This document shows, piece by piece, positions 34,701-45,803 of a stretch of 64,000 bases of DNA. The first letter of the stretch is position 1. Each line of letters starts with the position of its first letter. Location of the stretch: contig JANTQA010000008.1 of assembly GCA_027625915.1 (NCBI GenBank), positions 3,613,001 through 3,677,000 on the forward strand. The letters are read 5' to 3'. Source of the stretch: Anaeramoeba flamelloides. Lineage: Eukaryota; Metamonada; Anaeramoebidae. The notes under the pieces are model-generated. The model did no database searches and had not been told where the DNA came from. It saw nothing but the letters and a program-made list of their open reading frames with translations. Position numbers and translations under genes: made by a program.

Positions 34701-37074
34701 AATACAGTATCCCAGTATTGAATAATTTAGATTTAGAACTTCCAAAAGTAACTCTTTTTACAATTTTTGAATTTCAAAGATTAACTCAATAATCATCAAC
34801 ATAAAAGCACAAAGACTGATTAATTTTGTTTGCTTTTGATAAAGCTACTTGTAGTATCAATGGATTTCGATGATTTGAGAAATAATTTGTCAAAAAAATT
34901 TATTGGTTAATTATTTAATTTTAAAAAAAAACGAATTTTTTAGTAACTAATCTACATTTCGCCACAAATTTAAGAAAGATATTTTGTGACTCTGAAGTCT
35001 GAATATTGATAATTCAACCTTTAAATTTATGGCGAAATGCAGATTTTATTCTGAAATTGCTGGGGTTTTTACTAATACACAGATCATTTTTAATTGATGA
35101 GATCAGTAAATATTACTACTTGACTAATCGATTTTTTAGAAACCTTTGAACCATGTAGCACGAATGTAGTTACGTCCAATAACAACATTCTTTGATCCTA
35201 GGCCTCTCCTTGGTAGACGCTAATCCCTTAAAAAATGCAAATTTTAAGTTCACATTCCGAAATATTTTTCCAGTTTATAAGGTGAAAACAAACCAAAGAT
35301 CTTTAAAATATCTTTTAGAAATGTTATTTTTAGACAATAAATTGACTTCGTTAGATAACTCTAAGACAAAATTTTTATTCTGCTAATTTGATTGTAACAG
35401 TGATAATTACTATTCATTTTGGAAATTGAAATAAAAATTTTCATTTTTTAATTGGAAAATAACAGTACTATTATTTTCCAATTAAAAAATGAAAATTTTT
35501 AGTTCCAATTCCAAAATATTTTTCTCGTTTATAAGTTGAAAACAAACCAAAGATCTTTACAACACCGTTTAGAAATGATATTTTTAGACAATAAATTAAA
35601 CTTCCTGAGTTAACTCTAAGACAAAATTTTTACTCTGATAATTTGATTGTTGTAGTAATAATTAAAATATTCATTTTGGAAATTGAAATAAAAATTTTCA
35701 TTTATTAATTGGACAATAACAGTATTGTCTAGTTTCCAATAACAACCTTTGAAAAAAATCAAGTCTTATCAATAATGATTGGGTTTGTGGTTTTCAGTAC
35801 TAACTTATTTTTTTGAATCTGATCTCGAAATAATTACATATTTGCATCATATTTTGAAATTTTATAGCTTTTCGGAATCTCAAGAGATAAAGAGAATAAC
35901 TCAACAATGTTTTGGTTGATAAAACTTCTCAATAGTGGCTTTATTTTAGATAGCCCTTAAAGTATTTTAGGAGAATTGTACCAGTGAAAATATTTAAATG
36001 TTTTTTTTTTTCTTTCAAGACAGCTGTATTATCAAAAAGAATAAAATGAAAAAAACTTTGCTTTGTTTGTTGTGATACTTTGTAAAATGAAAAAATATTG
36101 TGATCAAATGAAAAGGGATTACAAACCATAATTTTGAATGAAGGGTTTTCTAAAGCTGTAGTGAATAATTCATTCATTTTTTCTGAAAGAACAATAACTT
36201 GTTTTTCATGTTTGTCTTGTCTTGCTTTTGATAATTCGGTGCAAATATTAAAGATTTTTTCAAATTGTTTTTTGTTTTGAAGCTGAGAACGAGATATTTT
36301 TTGAAAGAGGAGATCTAAAGAAAATTGTTTTTGGTTTAAAATTTTTTGACCGTTGTCAACAACAAGATCAATTTGAGCTTTTAAAATTTTTCGTTGTTGT
36401 TCAAGAAATTCCTTTGAATGTTGAAAATCTGAAAGCGATTGCTTAATAATGTTTGTTGTTTTTTGATAATCAAAGTCTTCAAATTGTTTGAACTTTTCGA
36501 TTTCTTTGATTTTTTTTTTGTTCTGGTTATACACAGTTTGCGATGCCTTTGTGATTGTTTGAATACTTTCTGTGTGCCCAGAGCATTGATCGTCAAAACA
36601 TTGAGAGCACACGAACTTCTTATCTACAAGACAATAAAAATGCAGATCTTTTTGGTGAAGAGAACAAAGCGATTGCCCTTCAATGCTTTTAACTTTTTTG
36701 TGAAATAAATATGAAGAAAAAGATGGTTTGAAAGATTTTGTAAAAAGCACTTTTAAAAATTAAATTGTTTTGTTTTTTTTTCTTGTTAGACACTCATTTT
36801 GGGGTTGTGTGAGTGTATTTTTTTTTTTTTTTTTTGAGTGGCACAAACCATTTTTGCCCTTCAGTTGTTCAACATTGTGGAAATTTTTGACAAATTCTGT
36901 TGGGTGTAATTGATCATTACATCCGTTGCATAAATTTACTTTCTCCACGGGACAATAAAAGATGGCCTGACGTTCTTTACAGATGTCACACTTTGGAGTG
37001 TTAGTTGCAATAAATTCGATTGGTGGGGTTATTTGCGACGAATCATCTAAATCCTTTGAGATCGGATAATTCAT
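31794..37074 (-). CDS. TRIM-like protein: B-box1, B-box2, coiled coil, filamin repeat, SPRY
   Basis: Predicted 580 residues. Exon 1 is 37074-36849, exon 2 is 36749-36079 and exon 3 is 32639-31794. Intron 36848-36750 (GTTTGT...AAAAG, 99 bases) joins in phase 1. Intron 36078-32640 (GTATCA...AAATAG, 3439 bases) joins in phase 0 after a T-rich tract. B-box 1 starts at Cys29 (CDICKERQAIFYC). B-box 2 starts at Cys104 (CSLHQKDLHFYC...CSQC). A coiled coil of about 100 residues follows. A filamin/ABP280-like fold lies at about 315-413 (FLFEYKPETVGTYNI). SPRY lies at about 417-580 (GDIIVINLDMDKKTLGF). There is no RING, so ligase activity is not expected from this chain alone. SPRY and filamin parts probably bind a target. 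The weak point is the 3.4-kb join: two separate genes remain possible, although phase, domain order and the lack of a start for exon 3 favour one. Confidence 0.8.
32985..33520 (+). repeat. Terminal-inverted-repeat element, family B, copy 2
   Basis: Ends ATTCCAAAAATTTTGACACG and GAGTCCAAATTTTTGGAAT. Collinear with 26520-27065 throughout, with small insertions and deletions that break the shared short frame. Confidence 0.8.
34158..34354. repeat. Tc1/mariner-type foldback MITE, full copy
   Basis: A 197-base copy with TA on both sides and ends CAGTCAGTTTCACTTTTAAG and AAAAGTGGAACTGACTG. The outer units of both arms are the most altered part. Confidence 0.9.
34481..35085 (+). repeat. About 600-base dispersed repeat, plus-strand copy
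   Basis: Begins AGGGATTAGCGTCACCATAG and runs collinear with 59361-59900 and, inverted, with 7995-8615. Near its end an inverted pair (ACATTTCGCCACAAATTT at about 34951-34980 and AAATTTATGGCGAAATGCA at about 35023-35042) could form a hairpin. No protein is encoded. Confidence 0.8.
35190..35735. repeat. Tandem duplication of about 250 bases with a hairpin at the joint
   Basis: Unit 1 (from about 35241) and unit 2 (from about 35493) share AACAAACCAAAGATCTTTA, AGACAATAAATT, CTCTAAGACAAAATTTTTA, and GGAAATTGAAATAAAAATTT in order. At the joint (35444-35490) CATTTTTTAATTGGAAAATA and TATTTTCCAATTAAAAAATG form a near-perfect palindrome. No coding sequence. Confidence 0.8.
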
Positions 37075-37623
37075 AATGGATTGAGATTTTAAAGAGAAAA
37101 AAAAAAAAGAGAAAAATGGAAATAATTTTTCCGATTTGAAAATGTTTGAAGATTTTCAGAAAAGAGGGAGGATGTAAAAAACCTACACACCGCCAGAAAT
37201 GTACTTTTAACTTTGAAATGAACAATAATTAAAAGTTTTAAAGCGAAAAAAATTGGATAAGATCTTTTCAATCAAAAAAAGAAAAAGAATTTTACACAAA
37301 TTTTTTAGATTACTTTTTCTAAGTACTGTAATTGTTTTAGATTTTATTTTAATTACCTGATCAAGAGTTAGAAGTAAAAATATGTTATTTTAATTTTATT
37401 GAAACAGTTAAAATGATTGTTCAAAATAGTATTGATTTCTATTAGGAATTTTCATTGAGCTTCAATTGGAGATCAAAATGAACTTTGTTAGTTTATCGAT
37501 AGTTCCCTAAGAATACCAGTTTTTCAATTTTAAGCAATATATGAGATTGATTCGTTTGACTTCATATATGTATCAACGATTATTTGATGTGTGAATTATT
37601 TTATATCTTTCTTATTTACTGAT
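37075..37623. other. Upstream region of the TRIM-like gene
   Basis: Presumed 5' leader and promoter for the minus-strand TRIM-like gene. No clear motif or gene is seen. Confidence 0.4.
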
Positions 37624-38072
37624 GAGAGAAAAATGTTGGACACAGAAAAATAGTTGTACAGCGATTTCAATTTTAAATATTACTGAAAATGATTTTTAAT
37701 TTCAATTGTTTGTGAAATAACTAAAAAAAATAACAATAATATACTTATTAGAATTGGGGGTTAATGAAATTCTACTTTTTCGAAACCTTATCTCTTATAA
37801 TCTAAAGCAAGTTTAAAAATTTCCATTTTCAGAATTAATAGTAAACTTTACTAAAACTTGGATTTTTGTTAAAATAACATGATCTACTATAGTTATCAAC
37901 CATTCAAATGAGTATTCTACATAAACCACATATTAATGAACTTGTAAAACCTTTAAACCTAGATTTATATAAATTTTACCTAGTTATAAATAGGATTTGA
38001 TTTTCAATTTTACTAATGTTCTCAATTAAAAATGGTGTCCAACCATTTTTCTGTGTCCAACATTTTTCTCTC
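37624..38072. repeat. MITE with near-perfect terminal inverted repeats of about 36 bases
   Basis: Left end GAGAGAAAAATGTTGGACAC then AGAAAAATAGTTGTACA. The right end is the reverse complement of the same sequence with two differences. The first 29 bases are perfect. The interior of about 375 bases is A+T-rich with no gene. No clear target duplication was seen at the ends. Only one copy in the window. Confidence 0.85.
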
Positions 38073-38177
38073 AACAGTTATTCTTCAAAGATCATTTATA
38101 AAAAATAATAGATATTTGAAATAACTGTTAGGATACTATTTTGAATAGAATCAGAGTTTATATTTACTTTTTGAACC

Positions 38178-38640
38178 AAATTCCAAAAATTCTGATTCAC
38201 CTGAAATAATCAATTGAAAAAAAAAATATTATCCTTTAGTATTCAAGAACAATTTATAATTATATCTGATTTGTAATTCACTTTTTAAATCATTTTAAAT
38301 ATATCTCAAACCTGATATTTTAAAGATTAAAAAAAAATAAAACCAAAAACTAAAAAAAAGTGAGTCAAAATTTTTGAAACGAGCATTACCGATTTTTTTA
38401 TTACTGAACTTTTACTGAAAAAAATTTTAACAAGAAGATTTTTTGCTGATAATTAAATCAATTTTAAAAAGATATCACAAAGTATCAATTTTATTAGTGA
38501 TTATTTGTCTTTTCGAAGATCTTTTTTTTTTTTACACGATCTTTTGTAAAAAAAAAAAAAAAAGAAAAAAAAATAAAATACAAGAATTTTTTATTGTTAC
38601 AATTGAAAAAAAGTATTTTTTAGTCATTTATTGGTTCACT
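38178..38640 (+). repeat. GACTCACCT-family terminal-inverted-repeat element, right end missing
   Basis: Starts AAATTCCAAAAATTCTGATT and follows 23297-23640 closely, including an internal terminal-type word GTGAGTCAAAATTTTTGAAA at about 38357 and GATTATTTGTCTTTTCGAAG at about 38500. It then breaks off at an A-rich run, next to the LINE copy. Confidence 0.75.
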
Positions 38641-39960
38641 ACACACTAAATAAATATATTAAAAATGTTATTTTTCTCAAGAAAAAATATTAGAAAAAAT
38701 ATAAAAAATGATGCTATATTTTTCAGATCTACATCACTTGTTATATTTGATATTTTTATTAAAATTTGTTACCAAAAAATTTTATAAAAAAGAAGGGATA
38801 TTAACCTATCATGGAGATCCTCTTTCTCCTTTAATGTTTGGATTTATTAGTCACTTTTTAATTGAAGAAATTTGAGATTTAATTCATCATGTTCAAATGT
38901 TTGCAGAGGATGTAATTTTGATAATGGAATGTCCAATTCCAGAAATTGACAAAAAGTTAATAATAAAATATAAAATAATCCAAGAATTTGAAATAAATCC
39001 AAATAAGAAAAAAACCTTAAAATCAAATCAAGTATACAAAATAAAATATTTAGACATTTTGCTTGAAAAAAAGAAACATTTTAAAAAAAAACTTCAAAAA
39101 GAGAAAAGGTACCTTCAAAAAAATAAAGATTATTTTTAACCAACAAAATTTATCTAATGGTGTAAAACTACAAATGTTTAAATCAATATCTATTAGCCAG
39201 CTATTTTATGGATTAGTTATATTTGATCTAACTCAAAAATATTTCAACTCAATTGATGTTTGGATAAAAAAAAAAGTAACAAAAGTCTTAAAAATCAATC
39301 CACATTCCCCGGGGATAATATATAAAACTGAAGCAAAAATTGACCAAGTCAGAATTTTAATATATAAAAGAAGATATAAACTCAAAAAGAAATTAGAAAT
39401 TCTTGGTTTTGGACACATATCAAAAAATTTTAAAGTTTTCAAAAAACGATAATGAAAATATTAATTGTGAAATAGCCAATTTAAAATTAATAGAACTAAA
39501 TCTAAACCAATTTAGAGAAAACTTGATAATAAATCGTTCTGGATTGAAAGGTCAAATATATTTCAAAATGATTTAATATAACAATAAAAAAACCTAACAA
39601 CAAAAAATATTTAAAATGGAAAGGTTCAACTTCAATTTTAAAATAAAGAAACTTCACAAATTCTTTAAACAGATATTCTTATGTTTATGATAAGAATAAA
39701 ATAAAAACAAAATCATGTAATATGTGTAAAAAATACCATAACTTAGAAATAGATGAAGATATAGATATTTTTTTTTATGTAATTGCCTGTTCTATGAAAA
39801 AAAAAAACGAAATATTTGGATTAAAGAATTAATACAAATTAACAAAAATCATAAGAATATTATCTTTGATATTATTCAAAATAAAGATTCATTATTCATC
39901 TTAGACATTGGTTAATGATAAAGAAAATTATGATTCAATATTAAAATTTCTTAACAAAAA
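38640..39960 (+). mobile_element. LINE remnant: RT palm to Cys-rich tail
   Basis: In order: HGDPLSPLMFGFISHFLIEE at about 38810, VQMFAEDVILIME at about 38890 (RT catalytic box, one acidic swap FAED for FADD), FEINPNKKKT, a thumb region, then LFYGLVIFDL, PHSPGIIYKTEAKIDQVRI at about 39300-39360 and the Cys-rich tail CNMCKKYHNLE at about 39720. Two overlapping open frames (38897-39139 and 39063-39452) survive; other parts contain stops. Family is a non-LTR type by order of parts. It ends near a CACACAAGAGG word and an A-rich/TAA tail. Confidence 0.85.
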
Positions 39961-40099
39961 TGTAGGAATTAGGGCACACAAGAGGAAACTAGTTTCCTCC
40001 CTTCAAAATAATAAAAAAAAAAAAACATGATAGTTTATATATGATTTTCGGTTTATTTTAAAAAGTAAAAAAAACCCAAAAAAAAAAAAAATTTTTTTT

Positions 40100-40350
40100 C
40101 AAAATTAAAACATTTTCTGGAACTGTCCAGCCTTTGAAAAAAATTGTAAAATCTGGATATCTGAATTAAAAAAAATCAATATATCTCTTATATATAAAAA
40201 TAAAATAATATTTTTAATATTATTAACAGAAAAGACTCCATAACTTTATTAGCCCTAGTGGAAAATAAAAGGATATGGAAATCTTTTAAAAAATTTCTAA
40301 ATCACAATTTATGAATCAGGGCAAACAAGATGAGCTAAACACTCCTCCCT
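40100..40350 (+). mobile_element. Second LINE 3' end with TAA tail
   Basis: A second copy of the LINE tail lies directly after the first: NCPAFEKNCKIWISEL at about 40125 fits the end of a Cys-rich tail. Then a stretch ending GGGCAAACAAGATGAG and CTCCTCCCTTAAA matches 39970-40005 (GGGCACACAAGAGG, CTCCCTTCAAA). It terminates in TAATAATAATAA. Such simple-repeat tails are known for several LINE groups. Confidence 0.7.
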
Positions 40351-40460
40351 TAAATAATAATAATAAAATAATAATAATTTATTTTAATATTTGAATAAAA
40401 GATTATAAAAACCTTAATCAAGATGAAAGGATTGTATTTATAGTGTATTTTTTTAAAAAA
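40351..40460. repeat. Half of a foldback element (27683-28144 type)
   Basis: The stretch TAATTTATTTTAATATTTG, then AAAAGATTATAAAAACC and AAGATGAAAGGATTGT, matches the right arm at 28038-28110. Only one arm is present, immediately after the TAA tail of the LINE. Confidence 0.6.
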
Positions 40461-40797
40461 ATTTTGAAAAATCATTTTTTGTTTTCTTTTCCTCAACAAA
40501 ATAATGTTCAAAATAACTGTGTTGTCCTAAAAAACTTTTGAAAAAAAATTCAATAGATTTATTATACCAAGTTGATAATAGACTTTTTTTGAAGTCTTTC
40601 GAACAATTTCCAAAAGAAAATTTCTGAAATCAAGTAAATAATAGAAACTAATAACTCTTCCCTTAAAACGAAAGAAGAAAAAAAAATTCCTGTATTTTCA
40701 CTAGTTTAAAGTTTTGTCAAAGAAAAGAGCTTTTTTTCATGTTTAGCGAAAAGATTAATTTATTTTTTATTTTTTTCTGTAAAATTCGACAACAAAA
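40461..40797. other. Upstream region of the CDC7 gene
   Basis: Presumed promoter and leader. The last 60 bases are T-rich then lead into ACAACAAAA just before the ATG. No definite element can be named. Confidence 0.4.
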
Positions 40798-43700
40798 ATG
40801 ATCACAAAAAAGAAAAGTAAAACTGAAAAGTTCGTTGAACTCAAAAAACAATTTGATCAAATCGAACGAATTGGCCAAGGTACATTTAGCCGAGTTTACA
40901 GAGCTCGAGAAATATCGACTGGAAAAATTGTTGCCTTGAAGCGGATCTTCCCAACCTCTTCACCTACCAAAATTCTTCGAGAGATGGAGATTATACATGA
41001 AATTAGGTTTGAACAAAACACCTTTTTATATTTTTGATGAGAATTTGTAAAATCAAAAAACAAACAAAGAATATTTTTACCAAGTTGTGGCTATTTTAAA
41101 AACGTTCTACTAAAAGTTTTATCAAGTATTATCCAAGTTGTTTAAAATGGATGAATTAGACAGTTTGGAGAGCTTCTTAAAAAACTTTTAGTTTATGCTT
41201 TTCTGAAATAGATAAAGGATGTAATTTAGGTAATTAGTGATCTTTTTTTATTAAAATAAAAAAAACATTTGTTTATTTTATTTTAATGCAAGGATGAAAA
41301 AAAAGTTTTTCAAAGCTGTCTATCGAATATTTCTAAGATCTTTTTTTAGATCTATTCGAAAAACTTTTTTCTCTCACTTTTTTAAAAATACTTTTGATTA
41401 ATTTTTGCTTGTCAAGCCCAAAAATCAAAATAAAAGAATTTTTCAAATGATCAATTAGCTTTTTTTTGTTTACAAACCAAACAAAGTATCACACTCATTT
41501 TTGATTTGTTTGTATTATGATGTATCTTATTATTTTTTATTACCTTTATCGTTAAAGAGGAAGTGACACAGTTTGCAGTTTGCTTGGTGGTTGTAGACAC
41601 GAAGATCAAATTACTTTAATAATGTCGTATTTCCCGACTGACGATTTTAAAGATTTTTTTCATGAAATTAATGTGAAACAAATTGCTCAATATATGGTTG
41701 CAATCCTAAGATCTTTGGCCCACATTCACTCAAAGAATATTGTTCACAGAGACGTAAAACCTGGTAAGAATTTTTTTATAGTTTTACTTTGGTTGATTGA
41801 AATGGTTCCTTTGTGTGAAAAAATTTTTCTCTTTCGAACAAAACACAACTTATCCCCAAACTGTATTGCCAGAGAAAAAAATAATTAGTAATTTTTCACA
41901 GATACTTGAGTCAAAATAAAGCATGCTGAAAAATTTAATCGGTGTTACTAAATAACAAGCCTGTTTTTTTGTTATAGAATACCTACACACTAACCAATCA
42001 AAGAAACCAATAATAAAACCCAAGTAAATATGGTATTTGTTTTTCAAAGTTCTATTATTTAAAAAGACATTCTAAAAATGTAGGATCAAATTGAAAAATT
42101 TTTATCAAAAAATAGAGTAAATTTTATTAGAAAATTTAATATCATCCAAAAAAACAAAAAAATTCAAAAAAATTCAGAATATTATGGAAAATTTTCAACA
42201 AATTACTTTAATAATTTATAGTTTACTAAAAATATCCAGACGTTTACTTTCAAAATTGATTTAATTATAGGTATAATATTTGGTAGTTGATTGGATGTTG
42301 CATTAGAACGAGAAGAAGAAAAAGTACGGATTATATTTTGAAACAGGGATTATAGTCTTTCTGAACTAATTATTTTGATCACTGTACAACATATCAAAAT
42401 TTGAAATGAAATAAGAGCACACAAGAACTCAATTTTAAAAAATTCAAACAAGCCTCACAAAGAAACTACTTTCTTGACTTTAGAGAAATGAATTATCTTT
42501 TTGGAATGATAACAATTATTTGTAAAGTCCCAGGATTTTTTTGTCAAGATATTTAAGATTAATTTAACTATCAAATCTTCAGCCTAAGGGTAATTACAAA
42601 AACCTTGAAAATTAAATTTTTTTTGATCAATCGAAAATATTAATAAAATTGTAAAATACAATCCCATTACACAGATAAATAAATAAATTGTCGAGTGAAT
42701 ATTAACCATTCCAATTATGATATTGACTAAATATTCTAAATGTATCAATTTTGACTCTTTGGTAAATATTGAAATCAAAAAACTCAAAAATTTTCAAGTT
42801 TAATAGAGAAACTGACTGAAAATTAAATTCTATTTTATTGTACAACTGGTATAAAAAAGTGAGTACTAAATATTTTATCTAAAATTTTAATATAAATGCT
42901 TAAAACATGCGAGTTAGGCAATTTAGGTAAGATTTTGAAAACTTCTATTCTACACTTTTTTAAAAGAGCATTAATTATTCCTTGGATCAATTAACAATTT
43001 ATGTGAAAACATCTATTATGATAATTACCTTGTTTTATAATTCATAAAATTATGGTTTTTTTTCTTTTGATCTTTCCTTTAATAAATATTTCAAATTTTT
43101 TATTTTTAAAATTGAGCAAGCTGGATGAATTATTTTTATACAATAAACTATTTTTTCAAAAATGCTGATTCACTTTATATTGCTAATTAAAAGTAGTTTT
43201 GTGTATTTTTCAGGTTTTATCATTTATTCTTATCAATAAAAAAAATATTCAATTTCTTATTATTGAGTAAGTGTAAATTACAGTTTAGCTGTCCTTAATC
43301 TTAAATTCATGACATAAATTTAACACTTAAATTTCCTAGATTTCATGATTATTAATTTTTGAAAATAATTTCAAATTATCTGGATTGAAAATTAATTCAT
43401 TAAGATTTATTTTTTTTTAATTTTCTAAAAAATATTAAGCTATTATTCTTCATATTAAGGAAATACCCATAAGCAATTTTCAATATTTCCTATTATTTCC
43501 TTCTGTTCGTATTTTAAACATAAAGGACAAAATTTTATTTGAGATTTTCTTTTATTACATAGTAATAACTATTTTTACAATTAGTAAATTTCCTAAATTT
43601 TATGGTTGTTCAACTTGATGGATAACTGCAGTTATTTGTATGAATCAGAGAAAATGAAATTAATCTATTTTTCTTGATAGGGCGATATTTATAGCACCCA

Positions 43701-45803
43701 GAAAATAAAAATATATTTATCATTTTAGAAATAATGAGTTAAATTGTATAAGATATTTTTTGTTGAAGTGGTGAGGATCTTTAAGGAAAAAAAAAAAAAA
43801 ATAGTAAAATTCAAAAAAGTTTTTTTTTTTTCATTTTTTTGGATAACCAAAACTATTCCAATTTCTAAATTCTATTAAAAGTAATTACTCTCAAATAAAA
43901 AAAATATCTAGAATACAAATTTTTTTGAAAATTTATTTACTCATCCCTTTTAAACCCTCATAATAAAACGCATGCATTAATAACAACACTTTTTGAATAC
44001 AAATTTTTTTAGAAAAATTAAAAACTGGTTTTATTTGATCTAAAGAAAAATCACATTTCTTATATCCATCTTTCTCTTCTATTTTTTATGTTTAGAGACC
44101 TTTTAACGGAAAACTCAACCATAAATTTCTGAAAAAAAAAAAACAAAAAAAAAATTGAGAGAGAAAAAAATCAATAATACTCAGAATCAGTAGAATATTA
44201 TTAAAGAAAGCTCTTTTTTTCTGGAAATAACCAATATAAATATGCATAGGAGAAAAAAAGGTTATTTTTTATCATTTTTTTTTAGCTGAGGTTTCAAAAA
44301 TGATAATCTAAAGATAAATGGCGTTATTTTAGTGAATTCAAAAAAATATATGCTAATGATAATTCTCTAGTGATATTTTTAATATTACCTTTAGAGAATT
44401 ATAATCAGATTATTTTTGAGATGTGAACAAAATTGCAAGAGTTCTTATTTGAAACGGAATAGTTAATACCAAGAATTAAAATAAAATAGAACACAAAAAA
44501 GAAAATAAAAAATTTATTTCCAATTTTATTTTGTATTAGTGAAAAATTCTCAAAATTATTTCAAAAAATTGGTAGATTTTTTTACATTTTTCGTTATTTA
44601 TTTTTCAAAATTTCCCAAGATCATCTTTAAATTACCAAACTCATACAAATTGCTCAATTTGATCACAAAATTTTCAACTGATATTTTTTATTATTATTGT
44701 TTGTTAAAAACATTCAAATTAAATGAGTCAGATAATTAAAAGACTTATTTAAATTTTCACTTTTTCGGAAATTAGTATAAGCTGCTATAATTTATCTGCG
44801 AAAATTTACTATTTTAATTTATCCCCCAAATCTTCTAATTTTAATATTTAGAAGCTCGTCATCATCCTAAAAAGTTATTTTGAATAACAAAAAATAACAA
44901 TTCACAATTTGAAAATAGCCAAAATTGAATGAGTAAGCAAGCATCAATAAGTTGTTCTAAAGTATAAATTAATTAAAACATCTTTGTAGATATGATATTT
45001 TTTGTCATTTTTTTAGCCTATAGCAGAAAAAAAATGATAATGTTTTTCAAAAGTTTATTTGAGAAACGATGGAATATTGTCTGTATAATTGATAATTACT
45101 CTAAAATAATAAATTGATCTCTTTTTAATCTAAATTATATTACTATTAAAAATAAAAAAAAGGTAATTTTTTGTATTGTGTTGAATCTGGCAAAGGTATG
45201 CTTATTGATTTTGGGCTTGCACAATATGTTTCTGATATTGAATTAATTGAAAAAACACAAAAGGAAGAAATGAAAATGATGAAGAAAAAAATGGAAAGAA
45301 GAAGAGAAAAGAATAAAAAAATAAGTTCAAATAATAGGAGTAGAGACCGGAGACCACCCCTTCGAGCACCAAGAGCAGGAACAAGAGGGTTCCGCTCACC
45401 AGAGATTCTTTTTAAATCAACAAAACAAACAACATCAATTGACATTTGGTCAGCAGGGGTTATGCTCTTATCCTTTTTATCTGGAAGATATCCCTTTTTC
45501 CACCCAGAGGATGATTTAACTGCCTTGGCTGAATTGATTGCATTATTTGGTACCAAAAGAATTGAAAGAATTGGGAAAATGCTTGATCGAAATTTATATT
45601 ATGACAAAATACAAAAAGGTGTCCCCTTAAAAAAATTATGTAAAATAAATAATCTAAATTTTAAGGAAATGAATATCCCTAATTCTGCCTTTGATTTGTT
45701 AGAACGGTTATTAGAATTAGATTATAGAAAAAGACTAACTGCTGAAGAAGCTTTAAAACATCCTTTTTGCCAATTGGCCTACAAAAAATACTCACTAAAA
45801 TAA
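40798..45803 (+). CDS. CDC7: CDC7-type protein kinase (DDK catalytic subunit)
   Basis: Serine/threonine kinase that, with a Dbf4-type partner, phosphorylates MCM helicase to fire replication origins. Predicted 351 residues: exon 1 40798-41006, exon 2 41558-41763, exon 3 45163-45803. Introns 41007-41557 (GTTTGA...TTAAAG) and 41764-45162 (GTAAGA...AAAAAG, 3399 bases) join in phases 2 and 1. Gly-loop GQGTFSRVY is at 27-35, the ATP lysine in VALKR at Lys48, IVHRDVKPGNFLY at 131-143 (catalytic Asp135), and LIDFGLAQ at 152-159. GTRGFRSPE comes at about 211-219. The NFLY after HRDVKP and the LIDFGLAQ and AGTRGFRSPE signatures are typical of CDC7. The insert between DFG and APE is only about 50 residues and basic (MKMMKKKMERRREKNKK). 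CDC7 in animals and yeast has much longer inserts, so this is a compact version. No Dbf4 gene lies in the window. Confidence 0.93.
41764..45162 (+). other. Long intron 2 of the CDC7 gene
   Basis: 3399 bases. No repeat that I could match elsewhere in the window and no nested gene. The frames at 42584-42787 (minus) and 44539-44739 (plus) have hydrophobic, spacer-like composition and no domain. It is the one long intron here without a recognised element. Confidence 0.7.

Larger units (their letters stand above)
32640..36078 (-). other. Long intron 2 of the TRIM-like gene
   Basis: 3439 bases, inferred from phase-0 exon ends. Holds a family B element (32985-33520), a Tc1/mariner-type MITE (34158-34354), the 600-base repeat (34481-35085) and a tandem duplication (35190-35735). 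Nothing gene-like is seen inside; the frame at 35192-35386 belongs to the tandem repeat. Confidence 0.7.

Noticed and set aside
35192-35386. Short frame as a gene
   Set aside because: It begins at a non-ATG codon, lies in the tandem duplication, and its sister unit does not keep the frame.
41007-41557. CDC7 intron 1 hairpins (AAGATCTTTTTTTAGATC) as a structured RNA
   Set aside because: The inverted words are short and A+T-rich and expected by chance in such composition.
45146-45556. Minus-strand frame of 136 residues
   Set aside because: Antisense to CDC7 exon 3, which has clear kinase motifs.
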